DNA of 64,000 nucleotides, taken from assembly GCA_003665825.1 (NCBI GenBank), contig QPFY01000005.1, positions 434,001 through 498,000 on the forward strand, given 5' to 3'. The notes beneath the pieces are model-generated. The model did not search any database. It worked only from the letters and a program-made list of their open reading frames with translations, and was not told where the DNA came from. Origin of the DNA: Microbotryum silenes-acaulis (taxonomy: Eukaryota; Basidiomycota; Microbotryomycetes; Microbotryales; Microbotryaceae). Below are positions 49,131 to 61,998 of this stretch, piece by piece; position 1 is the stretch's first letter, and each line of letters begins with the position of its first letter. Made by a program: the position numbers and the translations under genes.

Positions 49131-51330
49131 ATGCCATCCTTCTCCGATTACGCCTTGTCCAAGGTAAGGCCACCCACTCCGCTCGAGCTGCTCAAGTTGC
49201 GCTCGCTGGAGTTGCTGATGGCGCGCCTTCGCCGACGGCTTTGCTTCCCCACATCATCGTTCACCGGTCATCGTCGACCTTCGCCTACGTCACACGTCGC
49301 ACGCGTCCATTTGCATCACCACGTCATAACAGGTCAAGGATCATTCCCTTCTGCAAGATCAAGCCCACATTCATGGGGAATGGGTCTTCCACCCCAGCAC
49401 CTTCGAAGTCACCGGTACGTTGCACCACACCGCACCCTCCTTCGATCGGTCTATACTTGGCCTCTAATCTCTTCTTGATGTCCTACAGACCCGGCGACGG
49501 GCGACGTCTTGGGATCAGTTCCTGAGCAGGGTGTGCAAGAAACCAAGCAGGCCATCCAAGCTGCTCAAGAGGCGTTCAAGTCGTGGAAAAAGACCACCGC
49601 CAAAGTGAGCACAAGCTCAGAGCTTGCCCGAGAGGTTTTTCTCCTCTTCTCGTTCCCGAGAGCTCGAAGGGCCACGTCTGGTATTTTGTGACTCGAGTCG
49701 GCTTCTAGAACTGGATATCTGATCCCCGTACTTGCTTTGATCAGACTCGCCATGATCTGATGCTCAAGCTCTTCAAGCTTTTCAACGAGAACCTCGACGA
49801 TCTCGGCGCCATCATCGCTTTGGAAAACGGCAAGGCTCTGGCTGAGGCAAAGGTAAGTGACTATTGAACATTGACCTTTGATTTATCGAGATGACAGAAG
49901 TAACTGAACGTAGCCTCGACGTGCTCCATGGCGAGGTGACATACTCGGCTTCGTTCCTCGAATGGTTCGCCGAGGAGGCGATCCGATCCGATGGAGACAT
50001 CATCCCTGCCTCCACACCCGGGACTCGACAGCTCGTCTTCAAGCAGCCCGTTGGTGTGGTCGGATTGATCACACCTTGGAAGTGCGCTCAAGTCAATTCT
50101 GCCGAGCTGAACTCCCAAATCCGCCTTATCGGCTCACACCTTCGTTTGCTCCTTCACCGGCAGCTTCCCCTCGGCGATGATTACCCGTAAAGTTGCCCCT
50201 GCTCTCGCGGCGGGATGCACCGTCGTCATCAAAGCGCCTCCAGAAACACCCTTCTCGACCCTCGCTTTCGTTGAGTTGGCCAAACGAGCCGGCTTCCCCG
50301 ATGGCGTCATCAACGTCGTCACGACCAAGGCCAACACCAAGGACGTTGGCTTGGAGTTGACGACCAACCCCATCGTCAAGAAGATCTCGTTCACGGGAAG
50401 CGTGAGTGCATTCACATTCTGGATGAATCAAACCCAATACTAAGTTTCCAAATTGAGTGGTCACCGCCATAGACACCCGTTGGCAAGTTGTTGATGCAAC
50501 AAGCTTCATCGACGCTCAAGAAATGCTCCTTCGAACTCGGAGGTCTAGCCCCCTTTGTCGTCTTTGAAGATGCTGATATCGACAAGGCCGTCGCCGCAGC
50601 GGTGATCGCCAAATTCCGAGGATCAGGTCAAACGTGTGTGTGCACGCAATACCATCTCGTTCATTCGTCCGTCTACGATCAGTTCGCCGAAAAGCTCGCT
50701 GCCAAAGTCAAGGCTTTCAAAGTCGGCAACGCGTTCGATGAAGGTGTCACCCACGGTCCTTTGATCCACGATGCGGCCGTCGATAAAGTCGATCGACACG
50801 TACAAGATGCCGTTAAGAAAGGAGCCAAGGTTCTGGTCGGGGGTAAGAAGGCCGTTGTGAAAGGAGGTGAACGAGGATCCTTCTACGAACCGACGATCCT
50901 CGTCGACGTCCCCGCGAGCGCCTGTTTGGGAGAGGAAGAGACTTTTGGTCCGCTCGCGGCTTTGCACCGATTCGACACCGAACAAGAGGCATTGGACATG
51001 TGCAACTCGGTCGAGGTCGGCTTGGCCGGTTATTTCTTCACCGAGAACTTGTCCCGTGCTTGGAGATTCGCCGAGGCGTTGGAGGTTGGGATGGTCGGAT
51101 TGAACACCGGCATCTTGTCGAGTAGTGTCGTACCGTTTGGTGGAGTGAAGCAGAGTGGGTTGGGTAGGGAGGGAAGCAAGTGAGTCCCGCGTCGTTAATT
51201 TCGAGGCTGGATGGTGACACCCATCCGGCGCGTACCTGAGCACTCATCAGATTTCCTCATTTGTACCAGGTACGGTCTCGCGGATTATCAAAACATCAAG
51301 TTGCTTGTCTTGGGCGGATTGGACGCTTAA
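49131..51330 (+). CDS. UGA2: Succinate-semialdehyde dehydrogenase (ALDH superfamily)
   Basis: Eight exons (49131-49163, 49333-49414, 49489-49604, 49745-49852, 49936-50081, 50164-50401, 50473-51179, 51270-51330) give 496 aa, the usual SSADH length. Motifs in order: [52 protein letters not shown] with [13 protein letters not shown] (cofactor site), ISFTGSTPVGK, catalytic Glu262 in FELGG and Cys296 in GSGQTCVC, then EETFGPLA and [19 protein letters not shown]. The [14 protein letters not shown] and SGLGREGS motifs favour the GabD/UGA2 group, which oxidises succinate semialdehyde in the GABA shunt. The intron at 49853-49935 ends at a GCGAG acceptor and drops the two residues (GE) usual before VTYSASF, so that junction is the least certain. 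No clear mitochondrial presequence. Confidence 0.94.
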
Positions 51331-52392
51331 ACAAAGCTCAACATGCAATTGTGATGCTGATTCTGGGAGGAGCTACGATGTTCGCGCAAGAAAAAGTGCG
51401 ATGTTTGCGAATACTTTATGGTTGGTCTCCCCAACACCTGCGGAGCAGGCGGGAGCCACATCAACCTGAGCGCAGTCCAGTCGTCACCGGGCGCTCAGCG
51501 TTTCCGAGTACCGCCGCCGTTTTCCGAGCTCCGCCGCTATCCTGCCCTCGAAATGTCGAACCTTTGAAGCGAAAAAAACAATTTTGAGCGACTGTCCAAG
51601 TCGGTCGTGGAACTTGATAAGCGTGGTCCGATGGTGGTAAACCACGAACAGAGTCGGACGTTGGTTTGCTAAACGAAAAGCAAGAATATGGTATGGCCTT
51701 CGGACGAACGGCTAGGAAAATACGCGGTCAGTCAAGTGCAGTGCTCTGTTCAACTCCACCCTTACCTTCCTGCTTGAGTCTCCGACTTCCGCCTCGGCGC
51801 TTCAGCTTCGATATCTTACCCGACTTTGACGTCTTGCTCGACTTTGCCAGCGGTTTCCGATTGATTGCAAGGAGGGCAGATGGAAAGCGCCATCTATTCG
51901 GAACTCCAGAACGATAGTTGAAGATGAGAGTATTCCGATGTATGGAAAAATGGGTTACTGTCATCTTCTTAAGCTCTGCATAGGGTAAGTGCGATGCCGA
52001 ACCTTCTCGGGCGACGAACGAACGTTGCTCGGCGCACGTTGCAGCCCGCGGGCGATAACTGTGCAGCTAAGAATGTTGGACGGACAGTTCCGAGGGAGAA
52101 TTCCGAATTGTTCTCACTGTGTGTTACATAAACGAATAAAAATGGGCGTACTGAGGATATACCATGCCACTCTCGAAGTTACATCCTCGGCGGGGCCATC
52201 AGCGTCTCCGGGGCGTGGACCGTTTCAAGATCCGGTGGCTGCCACTGGCCCCTCTCCATTAGCCGAACCCGCTAGTAGCCCCCTTTTGGACGCACGCTGC
52301 CGAGACATTCATAGCACAAGCCCACTGCGTGGCCTACTCCACGATGTTACCCTGCTTTACTCTCTTTCTTATAGCCAAAGACTCCGACCTGA
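51331..52392. other. Intergenic region, promoter of the GT32 gene
   Basis: About 1.06 kb between two co-oriented genes. A short imperfect direct repeat (TTTCCGAG followed by CCGCCGC, near 51498-51538) is the only structure noted. Confidence 0.45.
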
Positions 52393-54413
52393 ATGTCAAC
52401 AGCCCCCTATTCATACCTCAGTCCCTCACCGGACGACATAGCGCCGCAGGCCACGTCGGCGTCGGCTTCGTCCTCGCCGTGGCGATACCGGAGCATCCTC
52501 GAGCTACCACGAGTGCGCAGACCTCCTTGGCATGAGGAGATGGGGAGAAAGAGCAACTTCAGAGGATACATCAGACTGTGCCTCGTTTATGTCACGTCCA
52601 CGATCATTCTGGTGCTACTAATCGTGCACTATGCTGGCCACGCTGGGTGGGCCCGACTCGGGTCCCTATCATTCTCGAAAAACATGGTTGAGGACACGAA
52701 TGGCGAAATTTGGCCCTCTGAAGCTGCACGGGAGCGATTGCTGCCGCCACGGGTCGTCGTCGGCCAACCATGGAGTCGGATTGAGAAGATCGCGACGGCG
52801 GCGGGGGAGGGGGCCGGCAGTGAAAGAGACGTGATCGTGACGCGGTACCTGGGCGAGAAGGAGGATTCGCCCCTCGTCGACAGCCAGATCCACCACGGTC
52901 TCAGTATCCATGGACATCGTATGGACGCCATGTACGAGTACGAGACGAGCGACCTCGGGGTTTACCTCACCACGCTCGAGACCTTCATCCGCGACCACCT
53001 GCCGACGCGCGACTCGGACGAAGATGACCCCTCGTCGTTGATCAACGCGATGCGCGCTTACTTCCCACTCAAGGAGCAACGGAGCCAGAAGCAGCCGATC
53101 CCATTCAAGCTTTTTCGCACGGGCAAGACTTTTCAATTTTTAATGGCAGGGAAGAGACTGAAATATTTATCCTCTTTCAACCGACTGAATCCGGGTACGT
53201 AAACGGGATCATTTCCGGAGGCGATTTCAAGTGCTTGTCACTGATCGAGGCATTTCGTATCACTATTTAGGGCTCAACACGACATCGCATTGGGATGCTG
53301 CTGCCGATACTTGGGTACGGGATCGTTTTGAATTCGACAGAAACCAAAAGACACAAGGCAAGCAGGGAATCGTCGAGGCCTGGGACAGTCTCCGCCTTCA
53401 AAAACCCGTGTTGAAGGCCGACTTCTGGAGGTGCGGCAAAAACGAGCCAGATCGAGGTGGGGCAGGGTTTGGGCGGTCGGGTAACTGATCACGGACGGTT
53501 ACCCAATAGGTACCTCATTGTAGCAAGTGAAGGAGGCTGGTACGCCGACGAGGATTTGGAGGCACTCCGTCCCTTCGCCGAGTGGGGACTTCCGCAAGGT
53601 GTCGACGAGCAAAAGTGAGCCGAGGCTCGCGCAGATTTTCGCCGAGCCAAGAAAGGAAAACACTGAGACAAGGTCATCATTTCAGGCCACTGGGCTTTAC
53701 GGAGGCTTCATTGGTTGTCGGGATTGAAGCGGACCTTATCCACTACCCGCTCTGGGCAAAGGTTTGTCGCTTCTGTATTATATCCTTCCATCAGCTGTTC
53801 GCCTGACGCGATCCTCTTTGAACCCTCTGCACGAACAGCGCTTCGCCCAACCGATCCAGATCGTGCAATGGGGGTTCGGAGCCGCACGTGGACACCCGGT
53901 CACGATAGATGCCATGAGAAGGGTCTACAATAAGATCATGGAACTCAAGCCCGGACAGACGGTCGACATCCTCCTAACCACCGGACCGGGGCCCTGGACG
54001 AGTGCCGTCTTTGGGTGGCTGCTCGCTCGGAATGGCCGCACCTGGGTCGACTTTCACGGTGTTCCCTATTCGGGGTGGCGCCATCAAGATCTTGAAACAG
54101 GGGAGCTGGGAGATACTCGCATCATGCCCTTGACGGCGATGACGCCGGACAGATCGTGAGTGATCGACCGCCGGCAGAGCGGTGGCGGTTGGCCGGCGTG
54201 ATCTCATACCGCGCCCCTACTGAGTCACAGCTCGAAGACTTTCCCCACAGTCCCGAGTTTTACCCCGGATCACGCGGACGGGATCATTACGCCGCCATGT
54301 CTGTGCACCATTTCGATGGGAGCTGGAGAGACAAACGTCCAAGCGGCAAGGCCCCAGAGAGTCAAGGCGCCAAAGGTCCAGGCCAACCCCCCTCCAAGTC
54401 CACTCGTGCATAG
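52393..54413 (+). CDS. Glycosyltransferase family 32 (Och1-type mannosyltransferase fold), Golgi type II membrane protein
   Basis: Six exons (52393-53194, 53271-53430, 53510-53614, 53686-53761, 53839-54155, 54251-54413) give 540 aa. A short cytosolic N terminus is followed by a single membrane anchor (about residues 59-80, YIRLCLVYVTSTIILVLLIV) and a lumenal domain. The GT32 core is seen in LKADFWRYLIVASEGGWYAD followed by EDLEALRPFAEW (DxD-type metal/nucleotide-sugar site), ASLVVGIEADL, QIVQWGFGAARGHPV, TTGPGPWTSAVFGWLL and the C-terminal SPEFYPGSRGRDHY...VHHFDGSWR. Members transfer mannose or related sugars to N-glycans or sphingolipids in the Golgi. The donor and acceptor are not determinable here. 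Region 220-290 is divergent from well-known Och1 sequences. It is convergent with the PP2C gene. Confidence 0.86.
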
Positions 54414-54799
54414 GCCGATTCATGGATCGGATCCACCCCGAAGTTCTGCCGAACAAACTGGGCGGGTTAGGCTAGACCTTGTCAGGGTTACATTGACATA
54501 CAACACAGTCTGGTAGATAAAGCTTTGCGTTGTGGTAACAAGGATAAAAGCTCAAGCGGCCTCCCTCCCGCCTGTTCAGAATTTGAGCGATTCTTAAAAC
54601 AAAGGGTGGGAAGCTGCAACACCTGGCGATGGAGACCCGACGTGAAGAAGTCACACGGTCGCATAAAAGGATAACTCAGGATTCAGCCCTCAAGTTAAGG
54701 CTTGCAGCCACGTCTTAAGCGCTTTATACGATTCGGGCCCAAGCTTTTATGGAGTTTTGCGATACAACTGCAATTTCAGAAGAAGATAAAAGAACAACT
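54414..54799. other. Convergent intergenic region
   Basis: About 390 bp between two 3' ends, with no coding signal. Confidence 0.55.
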
Positions 54800-57283
54800 C
54801 TACAGCTTGGCTTTGATCGGCCCTTCGAGTGTGTCCCGGCGGTAAACCCCTCCGGCCCCACCTTCTCCCCCCTGAACAGGATCAGCGAGCAAGATGACTG
54901 TGACCGTGATCTTAGGACAGGGAGAAACAAAGGGCGTGAACATCAACAGCATCAGGTAAGACTGGACAAGCGCAACTCACATCGTCTCGATAACGCCGAC
55001 TGAGCGGTGCGGGAATGCTAAGTAGAATCGAAACCTGTTCCTTCTTGGCACCCCCGAGCGCGTTCCTCACGAGATGCGTCGCCAAGTTGCCGTCCTCGAA
55101 CGAAAACACGTCGCCTTCGCCCCGCGTCGGTTCCTGTCGAGGCGCATGCATGTGCGACAGGTCCGTGCCGATGCTCTGATCGTTAACGTGGTTCATCACG
55201 CTCGGTCGGGACTGGTTCCCCCGGACGCCGGAAAGATGGCCTCCGACGAGCGCAACGATCTCGTCGTTGTTGAGTCGATCGTAGAGACCGTCGGTGGCGA
55301 GCACGATAAAGCGCGTTGCCTGAGGTTGCGGCGGTTCGGAGGAAGAAGAGACGGGCAAGAAAGAAGCGAGCGATCGTCGCTGCGAGGGCAGACCCGCCGA
55401 CAAATCGACGCTGACGACCTCCGGGACGGCGGTCACGTAAGGTGGGGTGTGGTAGTTTTTGGGACGACCGCGGACGGAGCCAGGGTGGAATGCTTGCGCG
55501 AGCCGCTCGGCCGTCCCCGGTGGCCACTTGTAGCGTGCGTCGCCAAACGCTCGAGTCGGTTCGAGCCCTCCCAGGACACGACCACGAGTGATCACCGTCT
55601 CGGCCTCTTCTGGTGGATGCTCGGATTGCATCCTGTGGGAGCAAGCGGGGTGATACTTAGTTTTGGCGAGGCTTTGGAATGCGACGTCACTCCCGGCCGA
55701 CTCACCTCTTGACCTCCTTGGGGTTGCGCCCCGTCTGATCGTCACTCAGGACCTCGGCTCGCCATTTCCCGCCACCACCGCTCTGTGCCGGTTCCCACGT
55801 TCCCATTACAGCGCGCGAGTCACCGGTGCAGGCGACGTGAAGCTTGTTCCTGCCCGCATCGAGGAAGCACAGCAAGGCGCAGCTACCCGAAAGCGCGGGC
55901 AACAACGTCTGCAGCGCCTCGGACGCTTCCAGCCCCAGGATTTGTTCCGGACTTGGCTTGCTGAGTTTGTTGCCGGCCTTTTCAGCTTTTTCCAACAACC
56001 GCACGGGGGCCTGAACGATCTGATTATCCATAGCCGCAAAGGCGTTCTTGATCGCGGTTTGTAGGATCGGATCGTAGACGTCTAGGTCCAGCTTGGGCTG
56101 AGGTGGGGCGGAAGAGAATAAGGACCAAATGGAAGAACCAGAGGAGGAAGAGGAGGAGGCAGAGGCGGAAGGTGGGGTCGGAAGCGTTGTTGAAGGTAGC
56201 TTGGCCAGCTCAGCGGCGTAAGCGGGGGCGCCGCGGAAGACGAGATCGAGTTCGCGAGCGACATAGGAGACGAGGGTGGACGACAGCAGCCGGCTCGTTT
56301 GCCATCCACTGTGTCCGTCTATAACGAGGGCGTAGGGGGAGTGGACGGTCAGTACGCCGCTCACTGGTCCCTTTCGAGCAACCAGTCGAATGTGGAGGGA
56401 AGGGAGGGGACTGACCGAATACGCCCCAAAAGACGAGATCGCCCTGGATCGAGTCCTTGATGCGACAGTCTCGTTCGAGAATGACGCAGCACGAGTCATC
56501 CTCGATCGGCGAGTTGGAGGCGACCGAGGTGGTGTCGTAACGGAAGACAGGGTTCGCTCGCCTCGAGACGGCATAGGACGCCTCGTGCTCTTTGAGCCGT
56601 GCATCGGTCTCGGCCGGTGAGAGCCGGGTCAAGGTCTTTGTTCCTGGAGCGCCCGTTCTGAGGAGGAGAGGGGGGAGGGCATTGTGTCAGATTTATGATT
56701 TCGGGGTATGGCGGCAGCACTGGGCCGGAACGCTTCGCTGAAGGTGGTCGATCGACACGAAGCGGGGACGAGCCAGGGTTGACGGGAGGTGGGAGGTGGG
56801 AGGTGGGGCGGCGCGGTGACCGGACCGGCCGCTTTGGAAGCATCGAGTGTTGGGCGTACAAGGCCCTGGGTCGGCATCCTCGAGCGAGAAAACAAGGCAT
56901 ACGGGAACTCTTGGAATCCTCACAAGTTGGGTGACTCACTGTGATATGACGGGCACGGTGAAGCTCGATCGCATGCCCTCGCCCTGTCGGCCCATCGCTT
57001 CCTCCTTTTCCTTGCGCTGTGACGCGGACCAAATGAGCAAGCCAGAGATACCTGCACCTCCTGCAACTAAAAGCGCAATATCGTAGGTGCTACGTCGCGC
57101 CGGGGTCGGAGCTGTGGGGCCCGTACCAAGCCAGCGACGCTGAAGCTGGCGGGGTGAATGCTGCACGACGCGCACGTGAGACGATGAGAACGACGACGAC
57201 GCCGACAGGGACGACAGGGACGACAATGACAACCAAGCCTGCGTCGATGGCAACAAACGAGGTGCGAGCCGTGGCTTGATCAT
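54800..57283 (-). CDS. PTC5: Mitochondrial PP2C phosphatase (pyruvate dehydrogenase phosphatase type)
   Basis: Five exons (56940-57283, 56416-56657, 55706-56318, 54981-55632, 54800-54910) give 653 aa. The N terminus (MIKPRLAPRLLPSTQAWL, Ser/Arg-rich, then a hydrophobic segment ALLVAGGAGISGLLIW) looks like a mitochondrial presequence with a membrane anchor. PP2C motifs follow in order: PIEDDSC, VFWGVFDGHSGWQTS (metal-binding Asp), LLCFLDAGRNKLHVACTGDS, RAVMG, GGLEPTRAFGDARYKW, VLATDGLYDRLNNDEIVALV and RYRDDITVTV (metal-binding Asp pair). The FDGHSGW and GDARYKW forms match yeast Ptc5/animal PDP, which dephosphorylate pyruvate dehydrogenase E1alpha. A GTG-initiated extension upstream was not used. 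The first intron is long (282 nt). Confidence 0.92.
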
Positions 57284-57511
57284 CGACCTCGAGCTTGAAT
57301 GACTCCGCAAGACTATTCTGAGCCTGCCCGTCCAATCGGTAGGGTAGAGGAAACTGGCTGAAGCCGGACCGTCACTCGTCACTGGGTAGCGCTACAGGCT
57401 GGCCGGGCATAAAAGGGCGCAACGTAGACAGCCACTGCTTTGTCTGGTCACCAAAAACGAGTTGGGTCGGTCGGGCGCAGTTGGGAAGTTGCGATTGTTC
57501 AGAAACAACAC

Positions 57512-57540
57512 AAAAAATTAAAAAAAATGCAAATGCAAAA
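57512..57540 (-). terminator. Pol III terminator downstream of tRNA-Thr
   Basis: On the minus strand, T4, T8 and T6 runs follow within 10-40 nt of the tRNA 3' end, as expected for RNA polymerase III termination. Confidence 0.75.
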
Positions 57541-57549
57541 GAAACAGTA

Positions 57550-57648
57550 TGCCTCCAGTGTGAATCGAACACACGACCTTCTCATGTCATAATACATCAT
57601 AAGATGATGACGTACGAGTGAGACGCGCTGCCGCTACGCCATAGAGGC
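57550..57648 (-). tRNA. tRNA-Thr (anticodon CGU) with a 27-nt intron
   Basis: The minus strand folds as a tRNA: acceptor GCCTCTA/TGGAGGC with discriminator A, D-stem GCG/CGC, anticodon stem TCTCA/TGAGA, T-arm GTGTG-TTCGATT-CACAC. The loop starts CTCGTA, giving anticodon CGT, followed by an intron at 57586-57612 (after position 37, the canonical site). Mature length is 72 nt before CCA addition. The CTCGTA and AGGTCGTG blocks resemble other fungal tRNA-Thr(CGU). The B box GGTTCGA-type sequence is GTGTTCGATTC. Confidence 0.93.
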
Positions 57649-59281
57649 CGAATGCGTGGTCGGTGAACCACCAATAACAAACTCTAATTGTGAGCAAAAT
57701 TCACCGGGGGGCGGCCTAAATGCGCCGTCGGGACGCGCCCTGTCTCATCCTTGCACCGTTATGCAGCAGGGAGAACGTTGAACTTAGATAGCCACCGAGA
57801 CATAGATGAAACCCCACTCGGATGGTAGTCTGCACGACCTTGTACCGCCTTTGGGCCACAGGCGACGGCATGATCGCAGCGGCTCCTACTCTCCCATCAT
57901 ACAGAGCGATGCCCACATGTGCAAGCTAAGGTCATCCTTAGTGCCCTTCCATTCATGCAGACACATCTTCTCACCCCTTAGTAGTACTAGGTAGCCAGAG
58001 TGCCCAGTCGCGCGCCCCTTACTCCAAGTATGGCCTATGCGTGCGGGCCTTAGTATAGGCATCTGACATTGTCCTCGGCCGGATGTTGTCAGTCTTGAGC
58101 ATCATCACTTTTCACACCTTTCAAGATGAATACCATCCAACATGTTCGCGGTGACTAAAGCCTCTCTGCCCCATGGCGCGCAGGATGGCGCAGCGCACGT
58201 CGCGGCCCACTCGTACCGCATGTTTCGACATGAGAAGGACGAGTGTCGGATCGGAACGCGCAACGAAGTAGAAGCCCTCTTCTTGGTTGTTGCTACCCCT
58301 ATCCTGTGTGCTAACTTGCAATGCAGAAGGTCAACGCGTCTAAGTTGGGATGTTCTTTTCTTAGAACCACTTTAGGAACTCTTGAACCATGAAGTTTCCA
58401 ACAACGCCCGAATTACTGATGGTGTTGGTGCTGAAAATCTTTCTCGGTTTGGGTGCTGCGCAAACCTCGCAGAGGAAGGTGTTATAACGCTCCTCCGCCA
58501 GATGCGGTGCGATATATACTAGTGTACATTTTATAACTCGTGTTATCTATTTTTGCTCCCAGCGAAAGTCTGTAGCTCCCATGTACACCCAGCGAGAGAC
58601 AATGAAAAGCGAACCTCCGAGCCGTCGGACAACAAGCTGGTACCTCGTTGGGCTCATAACCTGTTGTAAAACCATCCTGGTCGCCTTAACCAGTACACCA
58701 AAAGTGAAGGCACCTTCAAGAGATGCATGCGCTGAATCCTCTTTCAACACAACAGACTAAAAGTGCAAGAAGCAACCTAAACCCGGGCGTATTTTCAAGC
58801 GAAGTATGACCAAACTAGCAGCATTCACGTGGGTTTGACTCGATGCGACGCCCTGACTCGACTGCGTCGCCGGCGATCACGTCACGCGACCTCTCCCCCG
58901 AGAAGCTGGTCCGTGCGAGCAAGCCCTGCTGTCTTAACCTTCGCAAGCGGCGGCGCGAGTCGAAACGGGCAAAGGTCGCCTCGTCCTACCCCACACCGTG
59001 GTCGTGTGTGTGCACACGAGTCGCAAACTTTGACGATTCACGACCCAGTCGTCACTTGACAATCGCCAAGTGTGATTCAAGGTGGTCTGTTCCAGATCCT
59101 TCCGCAGCGGCATCTGTCTACATCGCTCCGGTCGACCCTGGTACTCGTTCAACCCGGCCCCAGCTGTTCAGACGCTAGCTGCCCAAGTGGAGGCCATCGC
59201 CGTGACGCCATTCCAAGTCACTCGTGCCCCTCCAGCAAGCGCAGCGCGGAATCTGCAACATAGCTCCCGTGATCCAGCTGC
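57649..59281. other. Intergenic region, tRNA and RRN3 promoters
   Basis: About 1.6 kb. Short frames at 58829-59263 have no motif and overlap in several frames. No gene called. Confidence 0.45.
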
Positions 59282-61998
59282 ATGGCTGCACCTTCGTATC
59301 CAGCAGCACCCCAAGGCTCGACGCGAGGACCGTCCAAGAAGGCCATCAAGAGAGCCCACGCCGCGCCGATCGCGACTATGACTGCCAAAGCCAACCAGCC
59401 GCCGCCACTCGTTCGCAGCGGCAGCAAGCGACCGCGGCCGTCCGAGTCGTCCTACAATGCGACCGACGTCGATGCGGAGCAGCAACCACCTGCAACCGCG
59501 GTGAGGAAGGTCGTCGGCATGAAGGCAGTTGCTGCAGCGGCCAAGACGAGACCGTCCTCGATCACCGGCGACGGGAGCGCTTTCAAGAGGGGCATGTATC
59601 TCACCTTCATCGATGACGCCTTCAAGCGGAGACAACAGGTACGACATACTGGCGGGCGCTGGGTTACGAGTTTTCATGTGCTGACACGTGTGATTCAAAA
59701 CTTCCACAGGGGCAGAACGAGCGTTACAAGGAGCTCATCGCCCAGTTCCTCGCCATTATCCCCTCGACTTCCTCCGCGCCGCATGCGAGCTCATCCACCT
59801 CCACCTCGTCCTTTATATCGGCGGAAACACCGACAACGGCGTCGTTGCGCGTGTGGCTCGATGCGCTGACCCATATCGTCTCCAAACTCGACGCGACCCA
59901 CGCCCCACTCGTCGAGACGATCCTCGCTGTACCGTGGGCGACGATGGACGACGGCTTTGTCACGGTTTACGTCAAATTCATCAGCGCGCTCGTCTCGGCA
60001 CGACCCGAATGGCTGCAAGCCGTCCTGAGCCCGTGTGTACAAGGGTTCAGCTACCGTGAGTCCTGACGTCACCCCCACATGAAGCCTCTCGGACTCATCC
60101 TCTGTCTCTGGCACGCAGGCTCGAAATACACCGTCGGCTCCCCGGCGGCGATGCCATCAATCACGCGGGGAATACTATACAGCCGACTCCACGCGATGCT
60201 CACCATGCTCCTTTCCCTGGTTCCGACCCTCGCACCTTCCCTCGCACCCCTCCTGTCGATCCATTTCCCCGCCAAACGCGAGCCCAAGATTGCGCAAATT
60301 TGCTACATCGAGAACCTACTCGTATTGAGCGAGTACTGCTTGGCTCTAACGGAAGACATCATGGGTTTGATCGTGGAGAGAGCGCTCAACATCGACGTCG
60401 AGATCCAGGGGGAACCTGATGATTGGGAGGACGCCGAGGAAGAGCTGCTCGGTGTTCAGCCGCGGGAGGATGAAGCGAACGTCAAGGAGGTCGTCGGTCG
60501 ACTGATTGCCGAAGATGCGGATGCCTCGAGTGACGATGAGGACGCGAATGACGACGGTGATGCTTTCAGCATGGAGGACCTCGACTCGGACGACGAACCG
60601 AACCCTATCAGCGACGACGAGGCGGCGAAAAAAGTTCGGTCAAGCGAGGGTATGTCGGTCGAGGCACTGCGCAAGATTCTCGAACGGAGGACCAAACTCG
60701 ACGCGATCCTCAAAGTCGTGCTCGACCACCTCGCCAATGCCCATGCCGAGGTACCCTCCTCCCCTCGGCCCCCTCTCACGAACGGGGGCCTCGACTCGAC
60801 CGAGACCACACCCACCCCTGAGACCCGACCGTCACAAGAAGTCGTGGAGCGACGACTCGCGCTTTTTCGGTCGTTGCTCGACATCTTCGATCGCACGCTC
60901 CTGCGCACGTTCAAGACGCGCAACACGCAATTCATCCTCTTTTACCTGTGCTCTCTCGACGTCGCCTCGTCGGATCAGTTCATCGGCGTGCTTCTGGGGC
61001 GAGCTTTGTTCCAGACGGATGCACCGGCGATCACTCGTGTGGCCGCCGCGGGATACGTCGCGAGCTTCATCAGTCGTGCCACGTATGTCGACGCCAGCAT
61101 GACGCGCAAGGTCGTCCATCACCTGTGCCGCTACCTCGAGACCTCCATGGAAGATTTTGCCGCGGCCTCGCGTGTCTCCACTGGACCCAAAGCCTCGGCA
61201 ACATCGAGCGTGGCCATCGATCTGCCCGTCTTTTACGCCGTCACTCAAGCCGTCTTTTATATCTTTTGCTTCCGCTGGAAGGACCTGATGGACGAAGGCG
61301 AGGAAGACGACCTCGTGCTCGAACCGGGCAGGAGGTGGATGTTGGGCCTCGAGACGATCAAAAAAGTCGTCGCTTCGAACTTTAATCCGCTAAAGGTGTG
61401 CGCTCAATCGATCGTGCAGCAGTTCGCCACGATCGCAAACAAGACGAACTTTCTTTACTGCTGGTCCCTCATCGACTCGAACCGTCGGTCAGGGGTACGC
61501 GACGCGAACGCACCTTCCGCTGCGACAGCGTACGCGGTCCCTCACCTGAATCGACAAGCGCCTCCACCTCCTTCCCGCTCCTCCTCCGTCGCGTCGATTC
61601 CGTCCGCCGCTCCACGGCAATTGCTCGTCGCGGAAGAAATGGATTCCTTCTTTCCCTTTGATCCTTTCAAGATGCCGCTCTCGTCCGTCTACATCGACGG
61701 CATCTACCGCGAATGGATCGATGACGACGCAAGCTCGTCTGAAGCGTCGTCCGACACTTCATCGTCCGAAGCGAGTGATTCCGAAGACTCGGCCAGCGGT
61801 TGCGATCCTGTGTCGGATACGACGAGTGGGTGGGCCGTACCGGGCTTGTTGTCGACGAGTAGTGATCCGGCTTTGGATGCCGAGGTTGCGAGGTCGTTCG
61901 AGGCGATGAGTCTCAGTCTTTCTCCGCATCACGAATCGTTTGGAGGGCGTCGCAAGAAGGAAGAGGATCGACGGCCGGCCATCTCGAGTTTGGCTTGA
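59282..61998 (+). CDS. RRN3: RNA polymerase I transcription initiation factor RRN3 (TIF-IA)
   Basis: Exons 59282-59638, 59710-60055 and 60119-61998 give 860 aa. A basic low-complexity N terminus precedes the HEAT-like RRN3 domain: YKELIAQFLAIIP, LRVWLDALTHIVSKL, the VYVKFISALVSARPEWLQAV block, KREPKIAQICYIENLLVLSEYC, then an acidic Ser/Asp-rich loop (about 370-420), VERRLALFRSLLDIFDRTLLRT with YLCSLD, GYVASFISRATYVD, FYAVTQAVFYIFCFRW and the highly conserved FNPLKVCAQSIVQQFATIA. The C terminus carries FFPFDPFKMPLSSVYIDGIYREW, another RRN3 hallmark, and an acidic tail. RRN3 bridges Pol I to the rDNA promoter factors and responds to TOR. It ends convergent to the HAD phosphatase gene. Confidence 0.96.

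Noticed and set aside
56658..56939. Possible extra exon within the long first intron of the PP2C gene
   Set aside because: Flanking exons already join in frame to a sensible PDP-type N terminus; the intron contains CCACCTC repeats, not coding signal.
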